Origin: Mactromeris polynyma
Lineage: Eukaryota; Mollusca; Bivalvia; Venerida; Mactridae
Assembly: GCA_032209605.1 (NCBI GenBank)
Contig: JASFXZ010000026.1
Span: 2,790,001 to 2,854,000 of the forward strand
Direction of reading: 5' to 3'
DNA length: 64,000 nucleotides
The notes under the pieces: model-generated
Databases searched by the model: none
What the model was told of the DNA's origin: nothing
Seen by the model: only the letters and a program-made list of their open reading frames with translations
Part shown: piece by piece, positions 24,748-34,770 of the stretch
Layout of the letters: every line of letters starts with the position of its first letter
Position numbering within the stretch: position 1 is the stretch's first letter
Translations under genes and position numbers: made by a program

Positions 24748-24939
24748 CTAACATTTGTTTGTTGCATCTTCAAAATATATTGCCTTTATTTTGACATTCT
24801 CAGTACCTAACATACAGCTTCCTGCAATAAAAGGTAAATCAATAAAATACTGCATTAGACTTTCCAATGGATAATAATGAATTTTGCCTTTCATCTCAAA
24901 TAATGTTTTAAAACAGCCATTCATTTGCTGATCGTGTAT
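24748..24939 (-). CDS. candidate exon of the same unknown gene
   Basis: On the minus strand TTGTCTTCAG (acceptor AG at 24941-24940) precedes a frame beginning IHDQQMNGCFKTLFEMKGKI and continuing through YYPLESLMQYFIDLPFIAGS to a stop at 24748. A second AG (TTTATTGCAG) and a GTACTGAG that could serve as donor lie near the end, so boundaries are uncertain. Copy A has the matching segment with indels. No known domain was recognised. Confidence 0.3.
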   Translation of the reverse strand: MHDQQMNGCFKTLFEMKGKIHYYPLESLMQYFIDLPFIAGSCMLGTENVKIKAIYFEDATNKC

Positions 24940-25249
24940 CTGAAGACAACAATTTGAAGATGTCATCAGACAATTATCTAAATTGAGATTCTCCATCTAT
25001 CATTGACAGTGTTTTCCGTGGACTTTTAAAATTATAGGTCATTGCAATTTCATATCCGAGGGTCATTTCCAAATATTGGAGGTCATACAGGAATATGCTA
25101 AATCGAGTCGACGCTTGTGTACTTAATCTATGACACATTCAGTCTGCATGTAATAATGAAAGTAAAATTCAATAATTATACAGTTGAAAAGATTAGTTAC
25201 TGACATAAATCATATTATACAACAAAATCACATACCTTAATTTAGCTTG

Positions 25250-25445
25250 TGTAGCCTACAACAGCAATAATGACGTTTTAACGCAAAATCGTTCGTTTCT
25301 CGACATAGATTCCCGCCGTCCCGTGCATGCGCACAATAGGCTCTGTTCGATTTTCCCCCCCATTTTGTTTCTAAACCGAGTCCATTGCACAACGAGGCTA
25401 ACATAATTCAATATGCCCGGCGTTGACACGCCGTGCAATCACATT
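25250..25445 (-). promoter_or_regulatory. CpG-rich patch with an NRF-1-like site, possible promoter
   Basis: This is unusually CpG-rich for the window and contains gtgcatgcgcac, close to the NRF-1 consensus. It lies ~310 bp upstream (in minus-strand sense) of the candidate exon at 24939, and copy A lacks it. It could be the promoter of that transcript. This is inference only. Confidence 0.25.
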
Positions 25446-25696
25446 GTGTGCCAAATATATGATATTCGGCATACTTCCGGGTGTGCCGAATATCGATAGT
25501 TGGCATACATCCGGTGTGACGTCATTAAGAATTTCTAACAGTCGTTACAAACAATTTAGAGCTATAGATCTATACATTTTCTAGAAATCTAGAATATTTC
25601 CATTGAATATGCAGGTCAGTTGATCCAAACCAGCTTCTCTGAGGTATCAACCAGTATTCAACGTTTGTTCCGCAAGCAACTAACAACTACCCCACA

Positions 25697-25757
25697 TACA
25701 GTAAATCCTTTTGAGGTGGTCTTATTATAGAGGAGTTCTTAAGTGAGGTTTACTGTA
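25697..25757. mobile_element. internally deleted mariner-type MITE
   Basis: Begins tacagtaaatccttttgagg and ends gtgaggtttactgta. It is about 60 bp against 185 bp for the copy at 16075, so most of the interior is gone. Confidence 0.65.
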
Positions 25758-26107
25758 ATCGGAGGCGGAGGACTGACGATTTTGGAGGTTATATACAACG
25801 CAATTTCCAGATTAGATAATCATTTTCAGAAAATGATGTTATTAAGTAAACATTGTTATTGCGTATGTTACTAAATATAGTAACAAATTTGCACTGTACA
25901 TTAACGAAAATGGACAACGTGAGGCCAATATTTATGATCACGTGACCAATTAAGAATTTCAAACAGTCGTTACAATATATTTAAGAGCTATAGATCTATA
26001 CACTGTCTAGAAAACTAGAATATTTCCGTTGAATATGCAGGTCACTTCTCTGAGGTATCAACCAGTATTCAAATTTTGTTTCGGAAGCAACTAACAACTA
26101 CCCCACA

Positions 26108-26169
26108 TACAGTAAATCCTTTTGAGGTGGTCTTATTATTGAGGAGTATTTCAAGTGAGGTTTACTGTA
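26108..26169. mobile_element. internally deleted mariner-type MITE, second copy
   Basis: Same deletion form as 25697-25757 and at the same place in repeat X, so the deletion preceded amplification of these units. Confidence 0.65.
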
Positions 26170-26952
26170 TATCGGAGGCGGATGACTGACGATTTTGGAG
26201 GTTATATCTTCAGTCAAATTGTCAATGAATTGTATGTTAACTTTGTTATCTTATCACCGGGATTAGAAAAAGAAAGTAGCTTTAAAACAGACATTTCTAT
26301 TTTGGTTTGATTAAGAATACATGCATATATTTTCATGTATCTGTCCCTAACCTAATACAAATTTAGCACATATTTTCAGTTCTAATCGGTAAACATGTAT
26401 CATTTTAGGTAAACACCCCATTGACTAATGTTCACCGACTGTTCAATGCTATTTACCCTACATATAATTATTGTCCACATACCATGACATATAATTAGTA
26501 AAAGGCATACCTTAGTGTCTATGTCCCTACTTTTAATTTATTTTGTTAAAGCCGTGATCAGGAAGAAACTCATATGGATATAATATTTCCTCGTAAAGGC
26601 CTACGTTATATACAACACAATTTCCAGATTAGATAATCATTTTCAGAAAATCATTTTCAGAAAATGATGTTATTAAGTAAACATTGTTATTGCGTATGTT
26701 ACTAAATATAGTAACAAATTTGCACTGTACATTAACGAAAATGGACAACGTGAGGCCAATATTTATGATCACGTGACCAATTAAGAATTTCAAACAGTCG
26801 TTACAATATATTTAACAGCTATAGATCTATACATTTTCTAGAAATCTAGAATATTTCCATTGAATATGCAGGTCAGTTGATCCAAACCAGCATCTCTGAG
26901 TTATCAACTAGTATTAAAATTTTCTTCCGCAAGCAACTAACAACTCGTCCAC

Positions 26953-27130
26953 ATGCATTAAATCCTCTATTAGACCACATTTGGGAACCTTGAAAACTGA
27001 TCTTTATATTAAGGTGGTCTTAATATTGCGATTGAATAAAGAGCGAACAGTGAAAATGGCCTTAAAACTTGTGTTCTTAAGTTTGAGGTGGTCTTATTAT
27101 TGAGGAGGTCTTTAAGGGAGGTTGTACTGT
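26953..27130. mobile_element. full-length mariner-type MITE copy in the third repeat X unit
   Basis: Keeps the interior seen at 16075-16259 (gggaaccttgaaaactgat, then attgaataaagagcg), with right end gaggttgtactgtta. The left end is degraded. Confidence 0.6.
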
Positions 27131-28296
27131 TAATAAGAGGCGGAGGACTAAAGATTAGTTAGATAATAGTTTCAGTCAAATTGTAAGTTAGAATGAAAGT
27201 TATGTCTACTTTGTAATCTTATTACCGGAAGTATAAAAAGAAAGTAGCTTAAAACAGACATTTCTAATTTGGGTCGAATAAGAATACATGTATATGTTTA
27301 CGTATCTGTCACCAACCTACTCAAACTACAGATTTTCAGTTATAATCGGTATACATGTACACACTTTTAAGTATACACCTCATAGACTAATCATTTCACC
27401 GACTGTTCAATGCGTATGCCCCTATATCTAATTCATACCCTCATACCATGGACATATAATTAGTGTGTTTTTTAAGACATACATTTTTGCCTATGTTCTT
27501 ACTTCTAATTTTTTTGGTTAAAGCCGTGGTCAGGAAGAGACTCATATGGCAATAATATTTCCTCGTATAGGCGTACGTTATATACAACGCAATTTCCAAA
27601 TATAATAATTATTTCAGAAAATTATGTTATCAAGTAAACATTGTTATTATGTATGTTACTAAATATAGTAACACAGTTTCACTGTACATTAACGTATATG
27701 GACAACGAAAGGCCAATACCAATGATCATGTCACTTTGTGTGCCAAATATATAGGATATTCGGGAAAAAATATGTAGATTCTAAATCATTTCTTAAATGT
27801 TCAATTATTTCAATTACATTATTAAACTTTATTTGTATATTTTTATCTTGTTTTCCTATACCATTATGCAAGTAACTCTTCACTGGAGAAAACATATGCA
27901 AAAAAGGTTATAAAACAGGACTGTTGTGCCTTAAGCCCCAGTTTCACTAAGACGAATGCAGTAAGACTGTCCACGAATCATTGCGAATGTTAATTCCTGC
28001 AAACTGGCACGATGTTTTTTGGGAAATCGAATGCATTATGTTATGACAGCGGAAAGAACTTCCACGAACCGTTGCGATTATATCCAGAACGCGTTACGAA
28101 TACAACACGAATATCAAGCCGAACTCTCTCGATTCCAATACGAATGTCACACGAACCCAGTTGGAACTTGTACGAACCACCACGAACGCATAGCGAGTGC
28201 AGTACGAATTCAGAAGACCTATTAAGAATCCAGCTCGAACCCACACGAATTGAGCAAAATTGGCACAAGTCGTGTGCCAACTGCTCATTTCTCTCT

Positions 28297-28590
28297 GAAT
28301 CTACAAGTTCCTGAAACATACGAGGCTCAATACTCATGAAGATACGAAATGCAGGCATGTCTTCGTCTCTCAACTCTGCCACGAGCCGTTCAACTTGTCT
28401 CAGCACGGGCCGTCGGAGTTGCCATGGTTGTGCCCAGTACATTCGGTCTCGTCTGGCTCGCCTTCTTCGGATCTCTTCACCAGTTCGGCCATGGCAAGAA
28501 CATTATGTGCAATAAAACCATGAAGAGCACCTATGCCATATAGATTCTCTGCCGATCCATAATTGCAGCGTTTACTTGCCGAAGTCAAAA
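28297..28590 (-). pseudogene. N-terminal fragment of a HARBI1-like transposase
   Basis: The minus frame through 28460-28300 reads EIRRRRARRDRMYWAQPWQL, then VERLVAELRDEDMPAFRIFM and EPRMFQELVD. This matches the typical start of Harbinger transposases (arginine-rich run, W..PW..RR, EL..ED...F..F.R). A one-base shift separates it from the upstream MAELVK segment (near 28490). It stops after about 70 residues, where the ACGAA-rich sequence begins, so the catalytic domain is absent. Confidence 0.7.
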
Positions 28591-28890
28591 ATGAGAATCA
28601 ACACATGTATTTATTCAAGTCAATACAGCTACGAATGCCGTACGAATAGTACGATGTATACCGAGTTAGTGCACGAACCAATACGATAGCCACACGAATG
28701 TTGTACGAATACGCTACGAATAAGAACGTGCTACGAATCGCCACGAATGTTTTGAGCAGGTTCAAAATGGTCGTACTGACACCACGAACGCCACACGAAT
28801 ATGCCAAATTGATACGACCCACTACGAAGTCAGTACGAATCACTAAGAATAAACAAAATTAACTTCGTACTGCATTCGTAATCAAAATTT

Positions 28891-29006
28891 GGCTCAGTGT
28901 GACTAAGGTCTTACGGCGATGTTGGCATACTAGGAGAGATATTAGCTCGAGGGCTTTATCGGACTAGTATGCCAACATCGCCGTAAGACCTTAGTCACAC
29001 TGAGCC
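28891..29006. repeat. perfect 43-bp inverted repeat with 30-bp spacer
   Basis: The arms 28891-28933 and 28964-29006 are exact reverse complements and enclose gagagatattagctcgagg and ten more bases. The arms begin ggctcagtgtgactaaggtc and contain gcgatgttggcatactag. The inner part tatgccaayatcgcc recurs at 30506 and 30640. Confidence 0.97.
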
Positions 29007-29644
29007 GTAAGGCACACCAGCCCCGTAACATAACTACTTAATATATGAGCGAATGTGAGAGTGTACCAGTGTGTGTGTATAAGCTTGTGATCTGTGAAGA
29101 TGCAATGGCAGGTCACAAACAGCGTATGCATGTATCAAAGTTATCTCCCGTCGACCAAATATCGGTAATGAAATTGTTGTGCACTTTCTAAATCAGTATT
29201 AGAGGTATAACGAGGCATATATAATTGGAACACCATAATATAAACAAAATAAATTCAACATATGATCGTTTACAAAACAATGTTATTAGCCACTATGTGC
29301 ATGAACGGAGGACACTGCATGTGTGGTAATAATTGACTGACTTCATTAAAATTAATTTTATTTCAATCAATACTGTATACAACTAGTGACAGCATTTTTC
29401 ATTCATTTATATTTTCTCCTAAGCACTACTTTTACATTATACTGCGTGGAAAGGGATCGGATGCCATTTCCTCAGGCTATGTTTACCTACACATTCTTTA
29501 TGCTCTAGAAACAGTCCTGAAAAGTTTGCAGAATATGTGACGTATCACATTTTATAGATTGTTCGGTTACTTTCAAATAAAAGGAGGGATACATGTTTTT
29601 TTCCACCAATGTTGTATTATTACAAACATGAGATCATAAGAAAA

Positions 29645-29895
29645 CAAAGCGGATCCGTGGACCAGTGGTACCGCGCCGGGCTAGTTAATCCAGGGGACGC
29701 ATGTTCGATCCCCACTCCATCATTAATAGTACTGACAGATATTCGGATGAGACCTCGAAAGACCAGGGTCCCGAGAACGATGCTTTACATCGGGCACGAA
29801 AAAGAACCATGAGTGCTTCTGGAAAGGGGGAATTTTCTGCATCATTCTCCCGCAGGCTCGCCGTTAGGATTACCGGTGGCCATAATAAGTAAACG
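29645..29895 (+). mobile_element. tRNA-derived SINE
   Basis: Pol III A box tggaccagtgg at 29658-29668 and B box gttcgatcc at 29703-29711 are at tRNA spacing. After the head comes ggatgagacctcgaaagacc with agggtcccgag, resembling a conserved central domain shared by many invertebrate SINEs. The anticodon arm is degraded, so it is not a tRNA gene. Open frames across it are incidental. Confidence 0.75.
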
Positions 29896-30499
29896 CATAT
29901 TCATACACTAAGAAAACATAGTACTTGATGCAATACTATTATTTATTGCACTGTACATTAACGTATATGGACAACGTGAGGCGAATATCTATGATCATGT
30001 GACCTGGTGTGTAGCATATCGGATATTTGGCATACTTCCTGTGTGACTTAATTGTTTAGCGCGCTCACGTTCGGAAATGAAACATTAAAGAAACGGCCGA
30101 CACTCGAATGGTTGATCCGCCTGATGGGATTTAGATGTCGATGTTTGTAATTAAAGTTTGTCAAATCTGTGTGACAATTTTTAAGAATTTCAAAAACTCG
30201 TTATAAACTATTTTAGAGCTGTAGAACCGTATACATGTTCTAGAAAAATTATGTAGATCCTAAATCATTTCTAAAATGTTCAATTATATCTAATACATTA
30301 TTCAACTTGTTTATTTGTATATTTTATCTTGTTTTCTGACAAGATTAAGCAACTCTACACTGGATCGAACATATGCAATATTTGGCATACTTCCGGCGTG
30401 ACGTCATTGTTTAGCGTTGGAAACGTCGAGGTTCAGAAATGAAAACTATAAACAGACGGCCGATGTTCAAATGTTTGAAGTCCTCGGGTCAATACCTAT

Positions 30500-30665
30500 C
30501 CTAGTATGCCAATATCGCCATAAGTACAATCCTTTGACGTCACAGCTTGCTTATCAACGTCAGAAGCGCCATACGTGCGAAACATATATATTTGTTTGGT
30601 CCTAGGAGCCCCGTGCGATCTTTCTTAAAAGTTCCTAGTATGCCAATATCGCCGTAAGGAACAAC
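30500..30665 (+). repeat. two direct copies of the CCTAGTATGCCAATATCGCC motif
   Basis: cctagtatgccaatatcgcc occurs at about 30501 and 30635, followed by ataag and gtaag. The same motif forms the inner arms of the palindrome at 28891-29006. Confidence 0.9.
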
Positions 30666-30759
30666 GTTTTAAATAGGACAATCAGTCAGAAGTCAGTTTA
30701 CACACATTAACAGCGTCATTTTTATATTTTCGTGTGTAGTTTACATTCGATTATACATC

Positions 30760-31080
30760 ATGGGTCCAAACAAAGAGCACATGATCAGTATGTTGTTATA
30801 TACCCACAGGAACACGTACATGTATTCATGGGCCTCATCCGGCCCCGCATATGACCCACACGGGCTCCTACGGCCCCGCTTGATTGACCGTACGAAAGTT
30901 TCCAAGCCCGTACGTATATTGAACAGGGGCTTCTACCGTGCCCAAACGTAAAAACATGCAGTAAACCCGTAGACTGTCCGTATGAATGTGACCATAACAT
31001 AATAGCAGGGTGATTTCATACGGACTAACATTGGCCGCAGATCTATACGGCTCACCAAGTTTAACGAGTCGGGCATCACT
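30760..31080. repeat. motif-dense segment rich in CCGTA/TACGG
   Basis: Repeated short motifs include ctacggccccg, gaccgtacg, gcccgtacg, aacccgtag, gtccgtatg, catacggac and atacggctc. The style is like the ACGAA-dense flanks of the Harbinger relic 2 kb to the left. Possibly the subterminal part of another DNA transposon. Confidence 0.4.
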
Positions 31081-31374
31081 CATAGCTGGTCTTTTCTATT
31101 TTCCGAGAACAGTGGTTAACAACGTTAGAGACGATAAGCTAATGAAAAGTGTATTGGAAGACATTGTCCAATTGGCACAGTGAACGAAATAACGGTATTC
31201 ATAATTTATGTTCAATCCTCTTATATAGTGATCGTAAAAGGTGTTTATTTATTATAGAGTCTCCCCTTCTTCAAACGGCCAGTCATTTCTGACTTATGAG
31301 ACACCTACATTCTGAGCACATTTACTTCCCGAGTCATATCCGTTAATGCCAGTCACTAGGCAGGTAGGCACTCG

Positions 31375-31500
31375 GTTACCATTATTTAACTAGCTGGCGG
31401 CTCACCAACCGGCCATAACATGAGAGATCCCTACGGGATTCGAACATTCGACCTCCCGCTCCCAAGGCGGATGCCTTAACCACTAGGCCAAAGGAGACGG
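31375..31500 (-). mobile_element. tRNA-derived SINE head (proline-like)
   Basis: On the minus strand the A box tggcctagtgg (31490-31480) and B box gttcgaatcc (31445-31436) flank a CTTGGGAG anticodon-loop-like stretch (anticodon TGG if read as tRNA). Extra bases in the T-arm region and no paired acceptor stem make a functional tRNA unlikely. Confidence 0.7.
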
Positions 31501-33235
31501 TATGTTGACCGTGAACAGGTTTGAGAACACAGGAGATTGTCTCCCTTTCTATACACCCCTTCTGTACATGAGACTATCGCTTTTTACACGTTACCTCTTT
31601 CCGCGGCTGCAATAGCAATTCAAACATCAAAATGTACATGTATCTATTATATGCACCATATTCTAATCTTGTATAATTTATCTTTGAAATGACAGCTACT
31701 TCAGAAATGCATCAAAATGTGCACATGTCATACATCTCGTTGATTTGCTTTTACACCAGAAGAAGGCAAAAACCGCGAAATTTACCGACAATAACATAAC
31801 AAATAATATATACTGCGTTCACGGTTAATAACACACCAATACACATTACAGTAACATATTTTGATATGTTTATGCGAATAAGTCATGCAAAACTCATTTC
31901 CATTTAGATAACAAGTATAGTTGATATACCTTGCCAGTGGCTCGACACAAACTTTCATCTATTTATACATATCCATCGTTTTGCATTTTATTTCATTTCT
32001 GCATTTAAACGTAAGTGGGTTTAAAACAAGCGATATAACAAGTACAAATTTACCTCTCCAGAACAATACCCTTGATATTTGGAGAGATGCAGCATTCGGG
32101 GCAGTTGTTTCGAGGTTGATGCTTTAGAGGGGATACACTGATTGTAAATTATACAACGTGAAAATTGACAATGTCGTTGTAAAGAGTTTGTTGCTCAGAA
32201 ATGGCTGCTCAGAAAGGTTTCTCTGTTTGACTGTAAAAGTACGAATATAATGTAGCTATGATGAAGTTATATTTGACTGAAACTGTACTGTACGAGGGCT
32301 GATCATTACATTCGTGGACACCATCGATAAAACACTAAAACAATGTATATTTTCGAAATAAAGTGTTACCTTGTAAATTAAATACAATCAACCACCATGC
32401 TAAGTTTTTTCTTAATATATCATTCATAAGGGTGTGAAACCGATCACCATAGCAACAACGGGTGACAAAAACACCGCAGCTCAACATTAAGTGCTAGGTA
32501 TTCGACGGTCGCGGCTGTACTGATTAGATCTCAGCCTTTTCACCAAGATTATAGTCGTAAACGTTGACATAGAACATGTACTTCGAGAAATTTGTCACCA
32601 GCAATCATTAATTGAACACACCATTGAGTGTTCACTAGGTGATACACAGTACACCCTAACAATTGTATCATCTAACTTCGCTTACAATGTTCAACCGGGC
32701 TACTTCTTTCGACAAAATGATTGCATGAAAACTTCGTATAAATGGAGTAGATAATGATACTTGGAAACGCACTGTCGTTCACCACTATGATCACTGGCTC
32801 TTTCCTGTGGGATCGTGTGTTGTGACTGGCTGGTATATAAATGCATTGTGGGAAAAAGCAGCATTAACTGAGAAGGCGCAATAAGCCTTGTGTTTGCAAA
32901 ACATGCCCACGAATGATTTGTCAGTGCATTATATCATTTAAGGGGAATTAGAGGTGAACACAGCCCATTTTCTTTTGACAGGATATTTGTATGTTTACAG
33001 ATTTCATACAGTTTTTTCAAATTTGCGCAGATGTCGGACAGGCAAAGATTGTTTCTGCGCGAATCATGTATCTACTCGAAGTTGGAGTTTTTAGCGCACA
33101 TAAGATTCATGATCAATGTGGGGGGGGGCAAATACTTGTCCAAATGTTGCAAGCACGTATGATTCAATATATGCTATATACAAGCTATTGTGCAACAGTT
33201 GTTTGATCTTGAAAAGAGTAAAATATATAATTAGT
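31501..33235. other. non-coding, with an isolated TATA-like box
   Basis: TATATAAA at 32834-32841 sits in ggctggtatataaatgcatt, followed by gtgggaaaaagcag. No ORF follows within a sensible distance. Nothing else recognised. Confidence 0.3.
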
Positions 33236-33520
33236 TGCTACAATGAACGCCACCAACATAAGACATTGTCTCCCAACACAGACCTCCGGGAGAACAACAG
33301 TCCATAAGGCATTTGAGGAGGTACAAAGGGTAAATACACAAGGGAACGGGTGCGCAAGAAATGTCCTGGTCGACCATATAGGACACCTATGGAAAATTAA
33401 TAAGCCAAGCAGAGGGGGGATTTAATGAAAGGAATGTATATCACAGGACCAGACAAGACAGCTTGCAACAGTAGGCCGGAAGAGGGGATACGTGAATAGT
33501 AATTCAGGTCAAATATGATG
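33236..33520 (-). repeat. dispersed repeat R1, copy 1
   Basis: In the minus orientation it matches 58375-58830. Shared text on this strand is caatgaacgccac, gggagaacaacagtccat and cctggtcgaccatat. It lacks the far end seen in copies 2 and 4. Confidence 0.75.
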
Positions 33521-34500
33521 GACTGTGCCAGCAAGTATATCAGGTTATATCAAAAACAGCTTTTGTACTCCTTCCCATGTGGTTTTCAAATACTTTGCCA
33601 CTGCATAATATACTTTTTATATAAATTAATTTAGACTGATGGGCTATTATCTGACTGTACATATTCTTAGTTGTGTATTACTACTGTAATGTAGGAAATC
33701 AATGCATTAAACATTCAACACTGATGGAGGTATTTGAATTGTCATCAATCAGCCAGCCATCCGCCCAATCCCTATAGACGTCCGCACGTACACATTTTAA
33801 CTCCTATAATATTGTGTACAAATATGTTGTGTGCAACACTGGTGCAATTAGTTCGTTATTTATCATTTATCAATACAATTTGCATGAATGTCAATTTTAT
33901 TCGAACCGAAGAAGGACATGACCGAATTGCGGGAGTAAACACGAAAGCAGCAACGTGTGTAATTGATTCTGCTCTTGCTTTTTAAGGATACGCTTATAAG
34001 CAACAAGTGAAAGAATTGTACGGGGGGGGTGTAACATACTAAAGTTTTATTGCAAAATACATTAATAGGAACAATCGTTCGAGTTGAATATCCTACTTGT
34101 ATATCAGGCCCGTTACAATGGTTTCGAAAAGTGTGTTAATGACCTGATGTTTAAATTAACTTGTTTAATATCCTACTTTTTGTGCAAAATTATTCATCGA
34201 CAATTTCACATTAACGGGACATGTATATTTAGTCAAAACATCGACTTTTTTAGGTGAAAATTTACACTCCTACGAAGTAAGAGTTAAAGCATATAATTTC
34301 AAGTTGTCGCGTTTTTTTAACTCAATAACGGAAACAGGAACAGGAATAAACAGGAGTTTATTTTTATTTTTGTGAATATCAAATAAACAGTTCAGTTCAG
34401 CGAAACGTAACTATGAAATACCATTCTCCTCAGATAACGATTTTATTTACGTTTGATAAACGGTTGACTACTTCTAAATGTATGACCAATGACTGAACAT
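33521..34500. other. upstream non-coding region of glycosyltransferase copy 1
   Basis: No gene or named repeat. Homology to the third gene's flank begins only at about 34503. Confidence 0.5.
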
Positions 34501-34770
34501 AGAAGGTTAACACGACGCATATTTGGCTCGTAAAGTGAAAATAGATTGATAACGTGTTTGTAGAAAGAGGCCTCACTAGTCGGAGTTACCAAGTTTAGAG
34601 ATAACAAGTTCTTAATTCATTCACTGATCCTCATTAATACGTGTTGCTACAGATTGGACTACCGCAGTCGATATACTGACCTAGTAAACAAAGCCAAATA
34701 GTTTTCGGATACTGACACACTGAATTTAGGAGTTGTATACATTGTGTGCTTAAATACACAATTGTACAAA

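Larger units (their letters stand above)
23060..25170. repeat. segmental duplication, copy B (partner 10066-13815)
   Basis: Direct-orientation match in at least six collinear blocks to copy A. Copy B is shorter and keeps open reading frames where copy A has stops, so it is closer to the functional state. Confidence 0.9.
25440..27770. repeat. head-to-tail array of repeat X (~425, 830 and 990 bp units)
   Basis: Units start with aagaatttcaaacagtcgtt at about 25527, 25952 and 26782. Each contains agagctatagatctataca, the tttccattgaatatgcaggt segment, a deleted or full MITE, aatcattttcagaaaatga, and cactgtacattaacg followed by atggacaacg. Length differences come from an extra ~360 bp in unit 2 and the fuller MITE in unit 3. 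Partial copies lie at 19377, 29949 and 30182. Confidence 0.85.
27926..29015. mobile_element. PIF/Harbinger-type element relic with ACGAA-rich flanks
   Basis: The ends gtgccttaagccccagtttc at 27926 and, on the other strand, gtgccttacggctcagtgtg at 29015 match at 21 of 26 positions, so this is an imperfect terminal inverted repeat. Between them lie two blocks dense in (T/C)ACGAA (27950-28260 and 28620-28855), the start of a Harbinger-like transposase (28590-28297, minus) and a perfect palindrome at the right. The rest of the transposase and the DDE triad are missing, so it is a non-autonomous, internally deleted copy. I could not define a 3-bp target duplication. Confidence 0.65.

Noticed and set aside
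28041..28296. Continuation of the transposase frame into the ACGAA block
   Set aside because: Similarity to Harbinger proteins stops at about 28297; beyond this the frame reads through motif-rich non-coding sequence.
29650..29720. Functional tRNA gene
   Set aside because: Anticodon arm does not fold and a SINE body follows the head.
31430..31500. tRNA-Pro gene on the minus strand
   Set aside because: A and B boxes are good, but extra bases in the T-arm region and no acceptor stem pairing; typical SINE head.
34744..34770. Nine extra N-terminal codons of glycosyltransferase copy 1 from a GTG start
   Set aside because: Eukaryotic genes rarely start at GTG. The ATG at 34771 has a strong context and matches the start of the paralogue.
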